A stretch of 60,096 bases of DNA from UBA6626 sp963579995 (GCA_963579995.1 CAUZIY010000002.1:1-60096), one strand, 5' to 3'. Positions 18,552 to 27,588 are shown, counted from the stretch's first letter. Notes: generated by a model from the letters alone, not told the origin. A program made the numbers and translations.

Positions 18552-18990
18552 ATCAGGCAGAGACCCACCGTTCAAGCTGGAGATTCTGTCCGCCGGGCTT
18601 GGCCTGATTTATGCGTAGCAGGCATTAAGATAAGTGCCAATCATCGCAACCCTCTTATGACCAGATGGGGCGCTGGGTGGCTCCGATTGCCGACTGCCCT
18701 TGGTCTGATAATCCTTGGTACCGTATCATTTTCCAAAACATCTGTTGCGAAGAAGACAAAACCATGTCGAGGCTGACCCCCAACACACAGGCCATTGCCA
18801 TTGAACGGGGATTTGGAAGTGCCTTATTAAGGCTACAAAGCATGAATAAGCCAACCCAATCGTCAAAGGGCTAATAACATCAAGCAGGGAACCGAATTGT
18901 CCGATTTTATGGCTAATGATTCGCCGATGGCATAGCTGATGGCATAGCTAATGTCCGGCGGAGACTTTTGCGGCCAATCCAAAGTGGGAA
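18552..18990 (+). other. Intergenic region between tkt and glgP, possible small membrane peptide
   Basis: About 440 bp without a convincing gene. A 39-codon frame at 18657-18776 encodes a peptide with a basic N-terminus, a hydrophobic core (LPTALGLIILGTVSF) and a basic tail. It could be a small membrane peptide or the start of a decayed gene, since another frame stays open for about 100 nt beyond it. It has no ribosome site. AATCAGGC (18551-18558) and GCCTGATT (18602-18609) form a long-loop inverted repeat just after the transketolase stop, without a T-run. A 12 bp tandem duplication lies at 18926-18949. Confidence 0.3.
18926..18949. repeat. Two tandem copies of a 12 bp unit upstream of glgP
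   Basis: GATGGCATAGCT occurs twice, head to tail and without mismatches, about 50 nt before the phosphorylase start. It may be a slippage duplication or a doubled binding site; nothing else supports either reading. Confidence 0.6.
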
Positions 18991-18996
18991 TTGAAT

Positions 18997-21630
18997 ATGC
19001 TAAGTCCGAATTTGGCGCGGATTCGTTCATTTGATGTGGTCCCCTCATTACCTGAGCCACTCGATCCTTTACTTGAACTGGCACATAACTTGTGGTGGTC
19101 TTGGCAACCGACAGCTGTTCAATTATTCAAACGTATTGATCCCGAACTGTGGCGGCGCTCAGGACACAACCCCGTACAGATGTTGGGTAGCTGTCCACAA
19201 AACCGACTGGAACAAATTGCCACTGATGACGGCTTTCTAACATCCATGCACCGTATTGCGGAAAATCTCAAGATTCATGTAGAACGAACAACATGGTTGG
19301 CAAGCCTCCATGACAACCCTGGCCCCTGCACGATCGCTTACTTCTGCGCGGAGTTTGGCTTAACCGAGTGTTTGCAAATATATTCGGGCGGGTTGGGATG
19401 CCTTGCTGGCGATCATCTCAAATCAGCCAGTGAGCTGGGGCTGCCGTTAGTAGGCATCGGTTTGCTTTACCGCCATGGGTACTTCCAACAATACCTTAAT
19501 GCAGACGGATGGCAGCAGGAATACTATCCTGACTTGGACTGCGCCAACTTACCAATCAAGCCGGTCCGGGATGATGACGGGCGGCAAATTAAGGTCACAA
19601 TTGAGTTGCCGGATCGAGAGGTCCATGTTGCCATCTGGAAGGTGCGTGTTGGGCGTATTGATCTTTATCTACTGGATACCAATGTCCCTGAGAATGGGGA
19701 AGAAGACCGCAACATTACAGCTCATCTTTACGGTGGCGATATGGAGATGCGGATCAAGCAGGAGATTGTCTTGGGCGTGGGTGGCGTCCGCGCTCTTGCA
19801 GCGTGCGGTATCCACCCTGATATCTGCCATATGAATGAAGGCTATAGCGCATTCCTTGCTCTTGAACGAACACGGATGCTCATTGAAAAACATGATCTCA
19901 GCTTCGATGAGGCACGTCAGCAAGCTGCAGCATCCCATATTTTCACAACGCACACGCCTGTTCCTGCTGGAATTGACCGTTTTCCACCAGAACTCGTTGA
20001 GCAATACCTTGGACACTACCAAGAAAGTCTACGGCTGGATATTGAGGGGCTGCTCGCACTGGGTCGTGAAAACGTTTCTGCCAAGAACGAATTTTTCTCC
20101 ATGGCCGTCCTGGCAATCCGCATGTCAGACTGGTCCAACGGAGTCAGTGTCCTTCACGGCCAAGTCAGTCGAAACATGTGGCAAAACATATGGCCAGGTA
20201 TTCCAGAGCCGGAGATCCCTATTAGCCATGTCACTAATGGTGTACACGCCCGAAGCTGGATGAGTGGCGAGTTGATCAACCTAATTGACGGCTACTTGGG
20301 TGCACGATGGCAGCACCAGCCGGCAGATGAATCGGCCTGGGCAACCGTCCACGAGGTCCCGGACGAAGAAATGTGGCGGATTCATGAGCAAAACCGACGC
20401 CGACTGATTATCTGGACTCGCCGTCAACTCCGTCAACACATGGAAGCGCGTGGTAATAATCCGGATCAACTCGCTACAGCCGAAGATGCACTCGATCCCA
20501 ACGCCTTAACCATCGGCTTCGCCCGGCGATTTGCAACTTACAAACGCGGTGACCTGTTACTGGCTGATGCTGATCGTCTGTGTGCTCTACTCAATAATAA
20601 ACGGCGACCAGTACAACTGCTCATCGCCGGAAAAGCGCACCCCGCTGATTCTTCCGGCAAAGACATTATTCGCCATATTGTGCAGTTTGCCCAAGAGCAT
20701 GACATGATGCGGCACATCGTATTTATCGAAAACTACAACATTAATGTAGCCCGCTACCTTGTCCAGGGTTGCGATGTATGGCTCAACACGCCACGCCGTG
20801 GCATGGAGGCGTCAGGAACAAGCGGCATGAAAGCCGCACTCAATGGTGTTCTCAATTGTTCCGTACTTGATGGTTGGTGGGACGAGGCATACGCTAGCGA
20901 GCTAGGCTGGGCAGTTGGTCGAGGTGAAAGCTATGCCGACGTTAAATCACAGGATGCAATCGAATCGAATGCTCTTTACGACTTGATTGAAAAGCAGATC
21001 ATTCCACTTTTTTATCAACGTGATGAACAGGGAATACCACGCCAATGGGTGGGCCGCATGAAGAAATGTATCGCCACTCTGGCGCCAGAGTTCAATACCA
21101 ATCGGATGGTACGTCAGTACACTGAGAAATTTTACTTGCCCGCCTTACGCAGGTCACGCATGTTGGGTGAGGATAATCTTTCCAAATCCATTGAACTAGC
21201 GCATCAAAAGGATCGGCTGCGTAGTGCATGGAACAGAATTTCCGTCGAGCATGTCGATGCATATACATCACGCCCCCTGCGGGTTGGTGATGAACTGAAC
21301 CTGACCGTAACCGTTAGCCTTGCGGATATTGGTCCCGAAGAACTACGCGTCCAAATCTATGCGGGTGATCTTGACAACGATGGACATATCCGAAATGGCC
21401 AGGCAACTGATCTTGCCCACCATCAAGATCTTGGTGCAGGGCGCCATCAATTCCGTGGAATAATTAATACCGATCGCAGTGGCCGACACGGCTATGCCGT
21501 CCGCATCATACCCGGTGGGCCAATATTTCAAGATATTACCGAACCCGGCTTGATCCACTGGGATAGTCTGAGCCCATCTGTGGCAGCAGCCGGCCATTCT
21601 GCTCACATGGTGGCTGCCCGTTCGGTGTAG
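18997..21630 (+). CDS. glgP: Alpha-glucan (glycogen) phosphorylase
   Basis: Phosphorolyses alpha-1,4-glucans to glucose-1-phosphate with pyridoxal phosphate. The 877-residue protein belongs to the alpha-glucan phosphorylase branch whose N-terminus carries a DUF3417-like segment (LAHNLWWSWQPTAVQLF near residue 28). The PLP region reads EASGTSGMKAALNGVLN near 605, with the Lys in GMKAA. FCAEFGL near 110 and YSGGLGCLAGDHLKSASEL near 125 are further family blocks. The ATG at 18997 is chosen over a TTG two codons earlier; neither has a clear Shine-Dalgarno. The last 125 residues form an extra beta-rich segment. Identity is secure, the start less so. Confidence 0.93.
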   Translation: MLSPNLARIRSFDVVPSLPEPLDPLLELAHNLWWSWQPTAVQLFKRIDPELWRRSGHNPVQMLGSCPQNRLEQIATDDGFLTSMHRIAENLKIHVERTTWLASLHDNPGPCTIAYFCAEFGLTECLQIYSGGLGCLAGDHLKSASELGLPLVGIGLLYRHGYFQQYLNADGWQQEYYPDLDCANLPIKPVRDDDGRQIKVTIELPDREVHVAIWKVRVGRIDLYLLDTNVPENGEEDRNITAHLYGGDMEMRIKQEIVLGVGGVRALAACGIHPDICHMNEGYSAFLALERTRMLIEKHDLSFDEARQQAAASHIFTTHTPVPAGIDRFPPELVEQYLGHYQESLRLDIEGLLALGRENVSAKNEFFSMAVLAIRMSDWSNGVSVLHGQVSRNMWQNIWPGIPEPEIPISHVTNGVHARSWMSGELINLIDGYLGARWQHQPADESAWATVHEVPDEEMWRIHEQNRRRLIIWTRRQLRQHMEARGNNPDQLATAEDALDPNALTIGFARRFATYKRGDLLLADADRLCALLNNKRRPVQLLIAGKAHPADSSGKDIIRHIVQFAQEHDMMRHIVFIENYNINVARYLVQGCDVWLNTPRRGMEASGTSGMKAALNGVLNCSVLDGWWDEAYASELGWAVGRGESYADVKSQDAIESNALYDLIEKQIIPLFYQRDEQGIPRQWVGRMKKCIATLAPEFNTNRMVRQYTEKFYLPALRRSRMLGEDNLSKSIELAHQKDRLRSAWNRISVEHVDAYTSRPLRVGDELNLTVTVSLADIGPEELRVQIYAGDLDNDGHIRNGQATDLAHHQDLGAGRHQFRGIINTDRSGRHGYAVRIIPGGPIFQDITEPGLIHWDSLSPSVAAAGHSAHMVAARSV

Positions 21631-21711
21631 TCGTAAACCATATTGAAGTCCAATTGCCCCTGATTTGGGATTTGGTGATTTAACTTTTAGTCATGCCATA
21701 CAATATGTAAC

Positions 21712-22662
21712 ATGCACGAATCAACATTGCTTGAGCACATCTATGCAACCAACGCGTCACTTGGGAAGCAGGTTGCCATACCACCGGGCGATGATATGGG
21801 GGCCATTCAGATCGGCGGTGAAGAGGTTCTAATTACGGTCGACCAACTTCTCGATGGTGTCCATTTTCGACTATCTAAAGACCCAATTGAAAAAATTGCG
21901 AGAAAAGCAATCACTCGAAACCTTTCCGATGTTGCGGCGATGGGTGGGCTGCCTGTTGCTGCGGTCGTTGCTGGATGTATACCCCACAAGTTTAGCCAAA
22001 GGCAAGCAGAAACGCTGTTCGACACCATGTGCAACACGGCAGAAAAGTACCAATGCCCGATTATTGGTGGTGACATTGCCATAGGGGAACAGCCACTTAA
22101 CATAATTGTAACTGTCATGGCGACGATGAAGGGTGTTCCACCAATGTTGCGATGTGGGGCACAGATCGGTGATGTGATATGCGTGACCGGCCAACTTGGA
22201 GGAAGTCAACATTCGCTTGATGGTTACACCCATCACCTTGACTTCGAACCTCGGTTGCAGGTGGCGCGGATGTTGGCCACTCATCACCAGCTTCGTCCAA
22301 ATTGCATGATTGACCTGAGTGATGGACTGGCATCAGATCTTGCACACTTGTGTCGAGCTGCGTCGCTCTCAGCCACGGTAGATGCCAAAATGCTACCATT
22401 CAGTAAAACAATTGGTCTACTAGCAGATCAAGGTGATCAGCCTAAATGGAAACACGCGGTAAGTGATGGGGAAGATTATGAGTTGTGTTTCACAATGACT
22501 CCATCACATGCCGAGGGACTCATTGCAAATGGTATTGATGGTGTACTCGTAACATGCATTGGCGTTATGGAGCCACCTCGAGAGGAATCTCTTGTCCGCA
22601 TCCGCCTACCCGACAAAACTTACAAGGACATCACAGATCTTGGATGGCAACATATTGGATAA
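21712..22662 (+). CDS. thiL: Thiamine-monophosphate kinase
   Basis: Phosphorylates thiamine monophosphate to thiamine diphosphate, the last step of cofactor synthesis. The 316-residue PurM/ThiL-fold protein has GDDMGAIQ near residue 26, TVDQLLDGVHF near 43, ARKAITRNLSDVAAMGG near 62, GGDIAIGEQ near 122, IDLSDGLASDLAHL near 203 and SDGEDYELCF near 255, together giving the metal- and nucleotide-binding sites. A TACAAT at 21699-21704 ends 7 nt before the ATG with no ribosome site between, so a leaderless mRNA is possible. tsaE follows with overlapping ends. Confidence 0.94.
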   Translation: MHESTLLEHIYATNASLGKQVAIPPGDDMGAIQIGGEEVLITVDQLLDGVHFRLSKDPIEKIARKAITRNLSDVAAMGGLPVAAVVAGCIPHKFSQRQAETLFDTMCNTAEKYQCPIIGGDIAIGEQPLNIIVTVMATMKGVPPMLRCGAQIGDVICVTGQLGGSQHSLDGYTHHLDFEPRLQVARMLATHHQLRPNCMIDLSDGLASDLAHLCRAASLSATVDAKMLPFSKTIGLLADQGDQPKWKHAVSDGEDYELCFTMTPSHAEGLIANGIDGVLVTCIGVMEPPREESLVRIRLPDKTYKDITDLGWQHIG

Positions 22663-23212
22663 CCAGAACCTTCCGGATATTGGCGTCATTGAATGGTATG
22701 GCGTGACTAATTCCGTCAAGCAAACCGAGATGATTGCTGCAACAATTGCACGCATGGCCCATAAAGGGGACATCATTGGCCTAGTTGGTGAATTGGGGGC
22801 AGGCAAGACACAGTTTGTCCGAGGCCTGGCCTTGGGGTTGGGAATCAATCCCTCTTGCATATCCAGTCCCACATTCGTCATTCACCACGAGTACGAAAAT
22901 TCGGCTGATCGACCCGTTCTTGTCCATATTGATGCTTATCGACTCCAGAGCCCGGATGAATTGGAATCAATCGGCTGGCAACCAGAAGGCGGAGAACTTG
23001 CCACCGGCGCTGTTGTGGCTATCGAATGGGCTGATCGTGTCGCCAGCCTACTTGGTAATAGTACACTTCAAGTTGATCTTGAGCACGTCACCGAACAGAC
23101 ACGCCGAATTAAAATTACAGCACAAGGTCATTGGCAATCACGCATGGAATCATTATCTGAGGCATTGACTGTCTATAGGGAGGTTGCACAACGTGACCGA
23201 CAAAGTGACTAA
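22655..23212 (+). CDS. tsaE: tRNA threonylcarbamoyladenosine biosynthesis ATPase TsaE (YjeE)
   Basis: P-loop ATPase that works with TsaB and TsaD to make the t6A37 modification of ANN-decoding tRNAs. The Walker A motif GELGAGKT lies at residues 46-52 of this call, followed by FVRGLALGLG, SSPTFVIHHEY and HIDAYRLQ, all family hallmarks, with the conserved EWADR near 145. No in-frame ATG precedes the domain. The TTG at 22655, overlapping the thiL stop by 8 nt, is the tentative start; GTG at 22703 and TTG at 22559 or 22640 are alternatives. About 185 residues is slightly long for the family. The gene's 3' end overlaps yacG. Confidence 0.87.
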   Translation: MDNQNLPDIGVIEWYGVTNSVKQTEMIAATIARMAHKGDIIGLVGELGAGKTQFVRGLALGLGINPSCISSPTFVIHHEYENSADRPVLVHIDAYRLQSPDELESIGWQPEGGELATGAVVAIEWADRVASLLGNSTLQVDLEHVTEQTRRIKITAQGHWQSRMESLSEALTVYREVAQRDRQSD

Positions 23213-23381
23213 GAGATCAACTCCCAGATGCCCAATCTGCCAACAGTGCGTCATAGAGAACGTACCGTCATTCCCTTTCTGTAGTACCCGCTGCAAAATG
23301 ATTGATCTAGGTAAATGGCTTAAAGGTGATTATGCGATCAGCCGCCCCATTGAGCAAAGCGATCTGGAACAGTCTGATTAA
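23193..23381 (+). CDS. yacG: DNA gyrase inhibitor YacG (zinc-binding)
   Basis: A 62-residue zinc protein. The YacG pattern is complete: CPICQQ near residue 13, then FPFCSTRCKMIDLGKWL near 29, giving four Cys for one zinc. E. coli YacG binds GyrB and inhibits gyrase. The start is GTG at 23193, 9 nt after GGGAGG (23178-23183); a TTG at 23184 is also in frame but sits directly on that ribosome site. It overlaps the end of tsaE by 20 nt, completing a thiL-tsaE-yacG operon. Converges on the Fur-like gene. Confidence 0.9.
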   Translation: MTDKVTKRSTPRCPICQQCVIENVPSFPFCSTRCKMIDLGKWLKGDYAISRPIEQSDLEQSD

Positions 23382-23404
23382 TTTTCGTATGGGATCGCCA
23401 AAGA

Positions 23405-23911
23405 CTACCGGGAAACTTCGTCACCCCTACTTTTATCGTCTTCGGCTGCCTGGGCTTTCGGACTAATCCCATACATGATCAAGCGATGACTAACCGGCTC
23501 AAAGCCGTGATCGCTGCAAATCTTTCTGGTAAATTTATCAATTTCGGGTGCTGAAACCGCAAATATTTCATTCGTATCGATACAAACGAGGTAGCTCTGG
23601 GGGTCTTGGCCAATACTCAATTGATAGTGCGATTGCTTGGCATCAATCAAAACCTGCCGAATGATGTTTGCATGACGTAGATGCTTTAACGTCCGATAGA
23701 TCGTAGGCCGACTAACACGGTGACCTGCCTCACGCATTTCAGTCAGTAGTTGATCTGCCTCGAACACACTGGACTTTGATAAAACTGTATTAAGTATCTT
23801 GGCCCTCTCACTGGTAAATTTCAGCCCTTGTTGCTTAAGAAATCTGCGGAAGACTGCGCAAGCCGGATCAATGAGCGGTTCACCTGTTGATTTCCGTGCG
23901 GGATCTGCCAT
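23405..23911 (-). CDS. Fur-family transcriptional regulator lacking the cysteine zinc sites
   Basis: A 168-residue Fur-superfamily repressor. The winged-helix part is clear: FTSERAKILNTVL near residue 32, VSRPTIYRTLKHL near 66. The dimerisation half is degenerate. Where Fur/Zur/PerR have His-rich HHDHHHH-LxCxxCG, this protein has SIGQDPQSYLVC110-IDT, with Thr in place of the second Cys. The usual YGxCxxC end is YGISPKA. Both structural Cys pairs and most regulatory His are therefore absent. It may respond to something other than a metal, or be constitutive. It is transcribed away from hom and has its own palindromic promoter region. A normal Fur paralogue presumably exists elsewhere. Confidence 0.88.
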   Translation of the reverse strand: MADPARKSTGEPLIDPACAVFRRFLKQQGLKFTSERAKILNTVLSKSSVFEADQLLTEMREAGHRVSRPTIYRTLKHLRHANIIRQVLIDAKQSHYQLSIGQDPQSYLVCIDTNEIFAVSAPEIDKFTRKICSDHGFEPVSHRLIMYGISPKAQAAEDDKSRGDEVSR

Positions 23912-23918
23912 TTATCCT

Positions 23919-23947
23919 ATTCTACAGTGATCTGTAGCCGATGTGAC
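23919..23947 (-). promoter_or_regulatory. Promoter and palindromic operator of the Fur-like gene
   Basis: On the minus strand GTCACA (23947-23942) and TAGAAT (23924-23919) are 17 nt apart, matching 4 of 6 and 5 of 6 promoter consensus positions. The palindrome CTACAG-ATCA-CTGTAG (23937-23922) fills part of the spacer and runs into the -10, ideal for repression. TAGAAT ends 7 nt before the ATG, so the transcript would be leaderless. Autoregulation is an inference; the palindrome does not resemble known Fur, Zur or PerR boxes. Confidence 0.5.
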
Positions 23948-23958
23948 TACTAGTGCCA

Positions 23959-23982
23959 GCCAGCCCAAATAGGTGGGCTGGC
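23959..23982 (+). promoter_or_regulatory. GC-rich hairpin in the hom leader
   Basis: GCCAGCCC (23959-23966) and GGGCTGGC (23975-23982) pair perfectly around an 8 nt loop. No T-run follows, so it is not an intrinsic terminator. It sits about 40 nt before the hom start and could be an mRNA-stability or leader element; no Thr/Met-rich leader peptide accompanies it. Confidence 0.4.
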
Positions 23983-24020
23983 CACAGCATAGGCCAGCTT
24001 GGTAACGGAGTACTAATATC

Positions 24021-25343
24021 GTGACATCAAAACGCATTGGAATTGGGATGATCGGATGCGGAACCGTAGGCCAAGGTGTGGCACAGATGCTCAGCCAACA
24101 GAAAAATCTCTATACACGTCGCTTGGGAACCGAACTGGCATTACAACGTATCCTTGTACGCGACGCCAAACGAACACAGCAGTGTGGTAAAATTGACCCA
24201 TCTATCGTGACCACAGATCCTGATGAGTTCTTCACGATGCCAAATATAGGCATTATCATCGAGGTCGCTGGCGGCCGCGGTCCCGTGAGTCAATATGTTC
24301 GAAGAGCATTATCTGATGGCAAACATGTCGTAACTGCAAATAAAAGTCTACTGGCCGCCGAAGGAGGCGAACTGTTTTCCCTGGCACACGAGAACCGCGT
24401 ATCCATTGCCTTTGAAGCCTCTTGCGGTGGTGGCATCCCTATCGTCACGGCATTGCAATTCGGACTTATGGCCAACAAGATTAATGCCATGTACGGCATC
24501 CTTAATGGGACATGCAACTACATTCTTACCGAGATGACCCGGTCAGGTAAATGCTACAGTGAAGCCCTAAGTGAAGCACAAGAACACGGGTTTGCAGAAG
24601 CCGACCCCACACTTGACGTCTCAGGACAGGATGCAGCGGAAAAACTCGCGATCCTTTCTTCCCTAGCATTCGGTATACAGGCAACCAGTGAGAATGTTTG
24701 GTCTGAAGGAATTGACACACTTGATCTCACCGATATTAAGTTTGGATCTGAACTAGGTTATGATATCAAGCTACTGGCTATCGCCGAACGGAATAACAAG
24801 TCAGATGATCATGTAAGCCTGCGCGTCCATCCATGCTTTGTTCATACTGAAATCCCACTGGCCCAAGTCCACGGCCCGTTTAATGCGCTCAGTGTTTATG
24901 GCCACGCCACCGGTCAAACACTTTACTATGGTCGGGGGGCCGGGCAAATGCCTACGGCAAGCGCCGTGGTTAGTGATGTGATTAATATTGCGAGCGGCTG
25001 GTATCCGCATGCATTTGGCGAACTTAAGCTTTGGTCAAACGACCATAAGAAAGTGAATTGGGTTAATCCGGATGACCTCCTAAGCCGTTTTTATCTACGA
25101 ATTAGCGCCCGAGATACACCAGGTGTTGTAGCTAAGGTAGGCACCATCCTTGGGGATGCGGGTGTCAGTGTTTCCGCACTGCTCCAGCACGAGGTTGATG
25201 CAGACAAGTTCGTTCCTGTGGTCATCACGACACACAACGCCCGACAAGGCGCCATGAACAAAGCTCTCTCCGAGATCGGGAAACTTGAGGTGATTGACGG
25301 ACAACCTGTGTGTATTCGTATCGTTGACCTACCACAGGATTAA
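24021..25343 (+). CDS. hom: Homoserine dehydrogenase
   Basis: Reduces aspartate semialdehyde to homoserine on the path to threonine and methionine. The 440-residue monofunctional enzyme has the NAD(P) motif GCGTVGQGV at residues 12-20, a VTANKSLLA block near 108 and the family signature region GILNGTCNYILTEM near 160. The C-terminal 80 residues form an ACT domain (ARDTPGVVAKVGTILGD), the usual site of threonine feedback inhibition. The start is GTG at 24021 with CGGAG about 9-11 nt upstream. thrB and thrC are not in the window. Confidence 0.95.
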   Translation: MTSKRIGIGMIGCGTVGQGVAQMLSQQKNLYTRRLGTELALQRILVRDAKRTQQCGKIDPSIVTTDPDEFFTMPNIGIIIEVAGGRGPVSQYVRRALSDGKHVVTANKSLLAAEGGELFSLAHENRVSIAFEASCGGGIPIVTALQFGLMANKINAMYGILNGTCNYILTEMTRSGKCYSEALSEAQEHGFAEADPTLDVSGQDAAEKLAILSSLAFGIQATSENVWSEGIDTLDLTDIKFGSELGYDIKLLAIAERNNKSDDHVSLRVHPCFVHTEIPLAQVHGPFNALSVYGHATGQTLYYGRGAGQMPTASAVVSDVINIASGWYPHAFGELKLWSNDHKKVNWVNPDDLLSRFYLRISARDTPGVVAKVGTILGDAGVSVSALLQHEVDADKFVPVVITTHNARQGAMNKALSEIGKLEVIDGQPVCIRIVDLPQD

Positions 25344-25354
25344 CTACACAAAAC

Positions 25355-25726
25355 TTATTGCAATACAAGTTGCATTAGGATATCCGGCAGATTCTCAGTA
25401 AATGCACTACGGGCCATTACAAAATCGGCGCCGTTTTTATGAGCATTCTCAAGTAACTCCGTAGCAACATGCGAACCAAAAGCCACCACTTTGGGAGAGG
25501 CCTTGCTGGACTTGGCTTGTGCAATGAGTTCGATGGCCCTATCACCCAAATCCAGGTCCACCAACAAGCCTGTGACTGGCTCGTTAAGTTTCCCGTCATC
25601 TATCTGATCAAGCCGGGCAGCCAGAGCTTTGTGATCACGAGTTGGACGACTGGATACTCCTAAGGATTCTGCAGTCGATCGGATTTTTGTTGAGAAAATT
25701 AAATCAGTACAGCTATAGACAATCAT
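25355..25726 (-). CDS. Stand-alone pseudo-receiver protein
   Basis: A 123-residue protein with a receiver-like alpha/beta alternation over its whole length (MIVYSCTD, GLLVDLDLGD, PKVVAFGSH, GADFVMARSAF). The strand-3 Asp region is kept as LLVDLD, but the acidic pair at the start of the fold is lost and the conserved Lys of strand 5 is Arg (MARS), so it is probably not phosphorylated normally. It starts 9 nt after the nadD stop with AGGA at good spacing, so it is likely co-transcribed with nadD. No function can be assigned. Confidence 0.72.
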   Translation of the reverse strand: MIVYSCTDLIFSTKIRSTAESLGVSSRPTRDHKALAARLDQIDDGKLNEPVTGLLVDLDLGDRAIELIAQAKSSKASPKVVAFGSHVATELLENAHKNGADFVMARSAFTENLPDILMQLVLQ

Positions 25727-25735
25727 TACACGATC

Positions 25736-26380
25736 CTAACAAGTTTGATACAGACCATGATCGCCAATGTACTTTTCCACTGCAGATGAAACCAACCCTG
25801 TAATAGATTTCTTCTGGGCACAACGCTGGCGAATCTGCGTTGAACTAGTTGACACAGTCGGCACATCGATCAAATATCGTTGCCATTGCACTTTATCCAG
25901 TTGTGCTGGTAGCGACGCAAGCAATGAAGCCTGTGTTTCCGGTGGCCTAAGCATGATGACTGGCTCTGCCATTTCGATCAACCGCTGCCATGCATGCCAC
26001 TTGTCAAATTGATGCACTTGATCAGCACCAATAAGCAAACGAATTTCTGGCTGCTCACCCACCTGCTGACGCATCCGCTCAATGGTATCGACCGTATAGC
26101 TTGGACCATATGAAGAGTTGTCACGAGCACGATCCAATTCATCCATCCAGATTACCGCATGGGGCACATCGGCAAGCGCTAGTCTGAGCATTTCCAAACG
26201 GTGTTCAACAGAAGCTATCGGGCCTTCTGGTTTGAGTGGCTGGTGAGCAACAGGTACATAAGCAACCACCTGAGCCTGGATTGCACGTAGGACAATTGCA
26301 GGCAACTGCACATGCGCTATTTGGGGTGGGTCGAAGCTCCCACCAAAGACAATTATTTTCTTGCACGCTTTAAGATCCAT
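25736..26380 (-). CDS. nadD: Nicotinate-nucleotide adenylyltransferase
   Basis: Adenylates nicotinate mononucleotide to deamido-NAD in NAD synthesis. The 214-residue nucleotidyltransferase has FGGSFDPPQIAH near residue 12, where the first His of the usual HxGH-type motif is Gln but the final His remains, and the signature SSTQIRQR near 180. RLLIGADQVHQFDKWHAW near 115 is also characteristic. The ATG at 26380 is used; a TTG just before it is in frame. No rsfS follows; instead a pseudo-receiver gene lies 9 nt downstream. Confidence 0.92.
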   Translation of the reverse strand: MDLKACKKIIVFGGSFDPPQIAHVQLPAIVLRAIQAQVVAYVPVAHQPLKPEGPIASVEHRLEMLRLALADVPHAVIWMDELDRARDNSSYGPSYTVDTIERMRQQVGEQPEIRLLIGADQVHQFDKWHAWQRLIEMAEPVIMLRPPETQASLLASLPAQLDKVQWQRYLIDVPTVSTSSTQIRQRCAQKKSITGLVSSAVEKYIGDHGLYQTC

Positions 26381-26619
26381 CAATACTCAGGTGGCAGTTA
26401 ACCTATTTACTTCACCCCAGTGATTTGATAAACGCCCAACCACACAGCACTGGCCAACATGCATGAACCATCGGAGATGTACTTCGCGAATACCTGCTAA
26501 ATTTTGACTTTGGCTCAAACACGCCAACGAAACCAGCCCAATATGACGCGACTAATCCCTACAAGACAGTTTTTACAAGAATAACCACCCGCCGGCATTC
26601 ATCCACCGTCGAGAAGTTA

Positions 26620-27588
26620 CTACTGCACAGTATTCACCGGATCACCAGCTATAAACGCCTTAAGATTCTCAGCAGCAATACCCATCAACCGCTGGCGAGC
26701 TTCCTTGGCGTACCAAGATAGGTGTGGTGTCACAATACAGTTGGGTGCACCAATAAGTGGATTGTCATCCGGCGGCGGCTCTTCGTCGAGCACATCCACT
26801 GCTGCACCCGCGATTTGACCAGCCCGCAACGCGTCGGCTAACTCCTGATTGTCCATCAAGGGACCACGACTTGTATTGATCAGGATTGCATTAGATTTCA
26901 TCATCTCCAGGCGTTGCTTATTAATGAGCCGGTCCGTCTTTGGTGTTAAAGGACAATGCAGGCTGATAACATCGGCCTGCTGAAACACTGCATCCATCTC
27001 CACCATTTCCACTTGCAACTCATCGAGAACCGATTGATCCGGTGGATACTCATCATGGGCAATCAAACGCATCCCCATTGCACCAGCAATTTTGGCAAAT
27101 GCCCGACCAATACGTCCAATGCCAATGACACCGAGAACCTTTCCCGTCAGTTCGCTAATTGGAGCTAAGGAAAAACACCAGTCAATGCTCTTGGTCCACT
27201 TGCCCGCCTTGACCGCTTCATTATGGATGCCAATTTGACGAACCGATTCAAGCATCAAGGCTGTTGCATGTTGTGCAACTGAGTCCGTGCCGTAAGTCGG
27301 CACATTTGTCACGACAATCCCGTGCTTGGCTGCAGCTTCTGTATCGATAATATTGTATCCGGTTGCCAGCACGCCAATGTATTTGAGCTCTGGCAGTTGA
27401 GAAATCTCTGGCGCACCCAACTCCACTTTGTTGGTCATCACGTATGGACAATTCTGTGCACGCACCACGGCCTGCGCAGGTGGCGTCCGTTCATATACCG
27501 TCAAATCACCAAGCTGCTCAAATCCCTGCCAAGTAATATCGCCTGGATTAAGCGTATAACCATCGAGTACGACAATCTTGTCTGCCAC
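26620..27588 (-). CDS. D-2-hydroxyacid dehydrogenase (hydroxypyruvate/glycerate type)
   Basis: A 322-residue NAD(P)-dependent dehydrogenase of the D-isomer-specific family. The Rossmann motif GVIGIGRIGRAFAKIAGAMG is complete. NTSRGPLMDNQEL carries the catalytic Arg region, DVLDEEPP the Glu, and TPHLSWYAKEAR the catalytic His. The sequence most resembles glycerate/hydroxypyruvate reductases, which would fit glyoxylate-glycine metabolism elsewhere in the window, but substrate cannot be fixed. A longer frame starts with TTG at 27612. GTG at 27588 is preferred because AAGGAG lies 8-9 nt upstream. The 236 bp downstream gap to nadD shows no gene. Confidence 0.87.
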   Translation of the reverse strand: MADKIVVLDGYTLNPGDITWQGFEQLGDLTVYERTPPAQAVVRAQNCPYVMTNKVELGAPEISQLPELKYIGVLATGYNIIDTEAAAKHGIVVTNVPTYGTDSVAQHATALMLESVRQIGIHNEAVKAGKWTKSIDWCFSLAPISELTGKVLGVIGIGRIGRAFAKIAGAMGMRLIAHDEYPPDQSVLDELQVEMVEMDAVFQQADVISLHCPLTPKTDRLINKQRLEMMKSNAILINTSRGPLMDNQELADALRAGQIAGAAVDVLDEEPPPDDNPLIGAPNCIVTPHLSWYAKEARQRLMGIAAENLKAFIAGDPVNTVQ

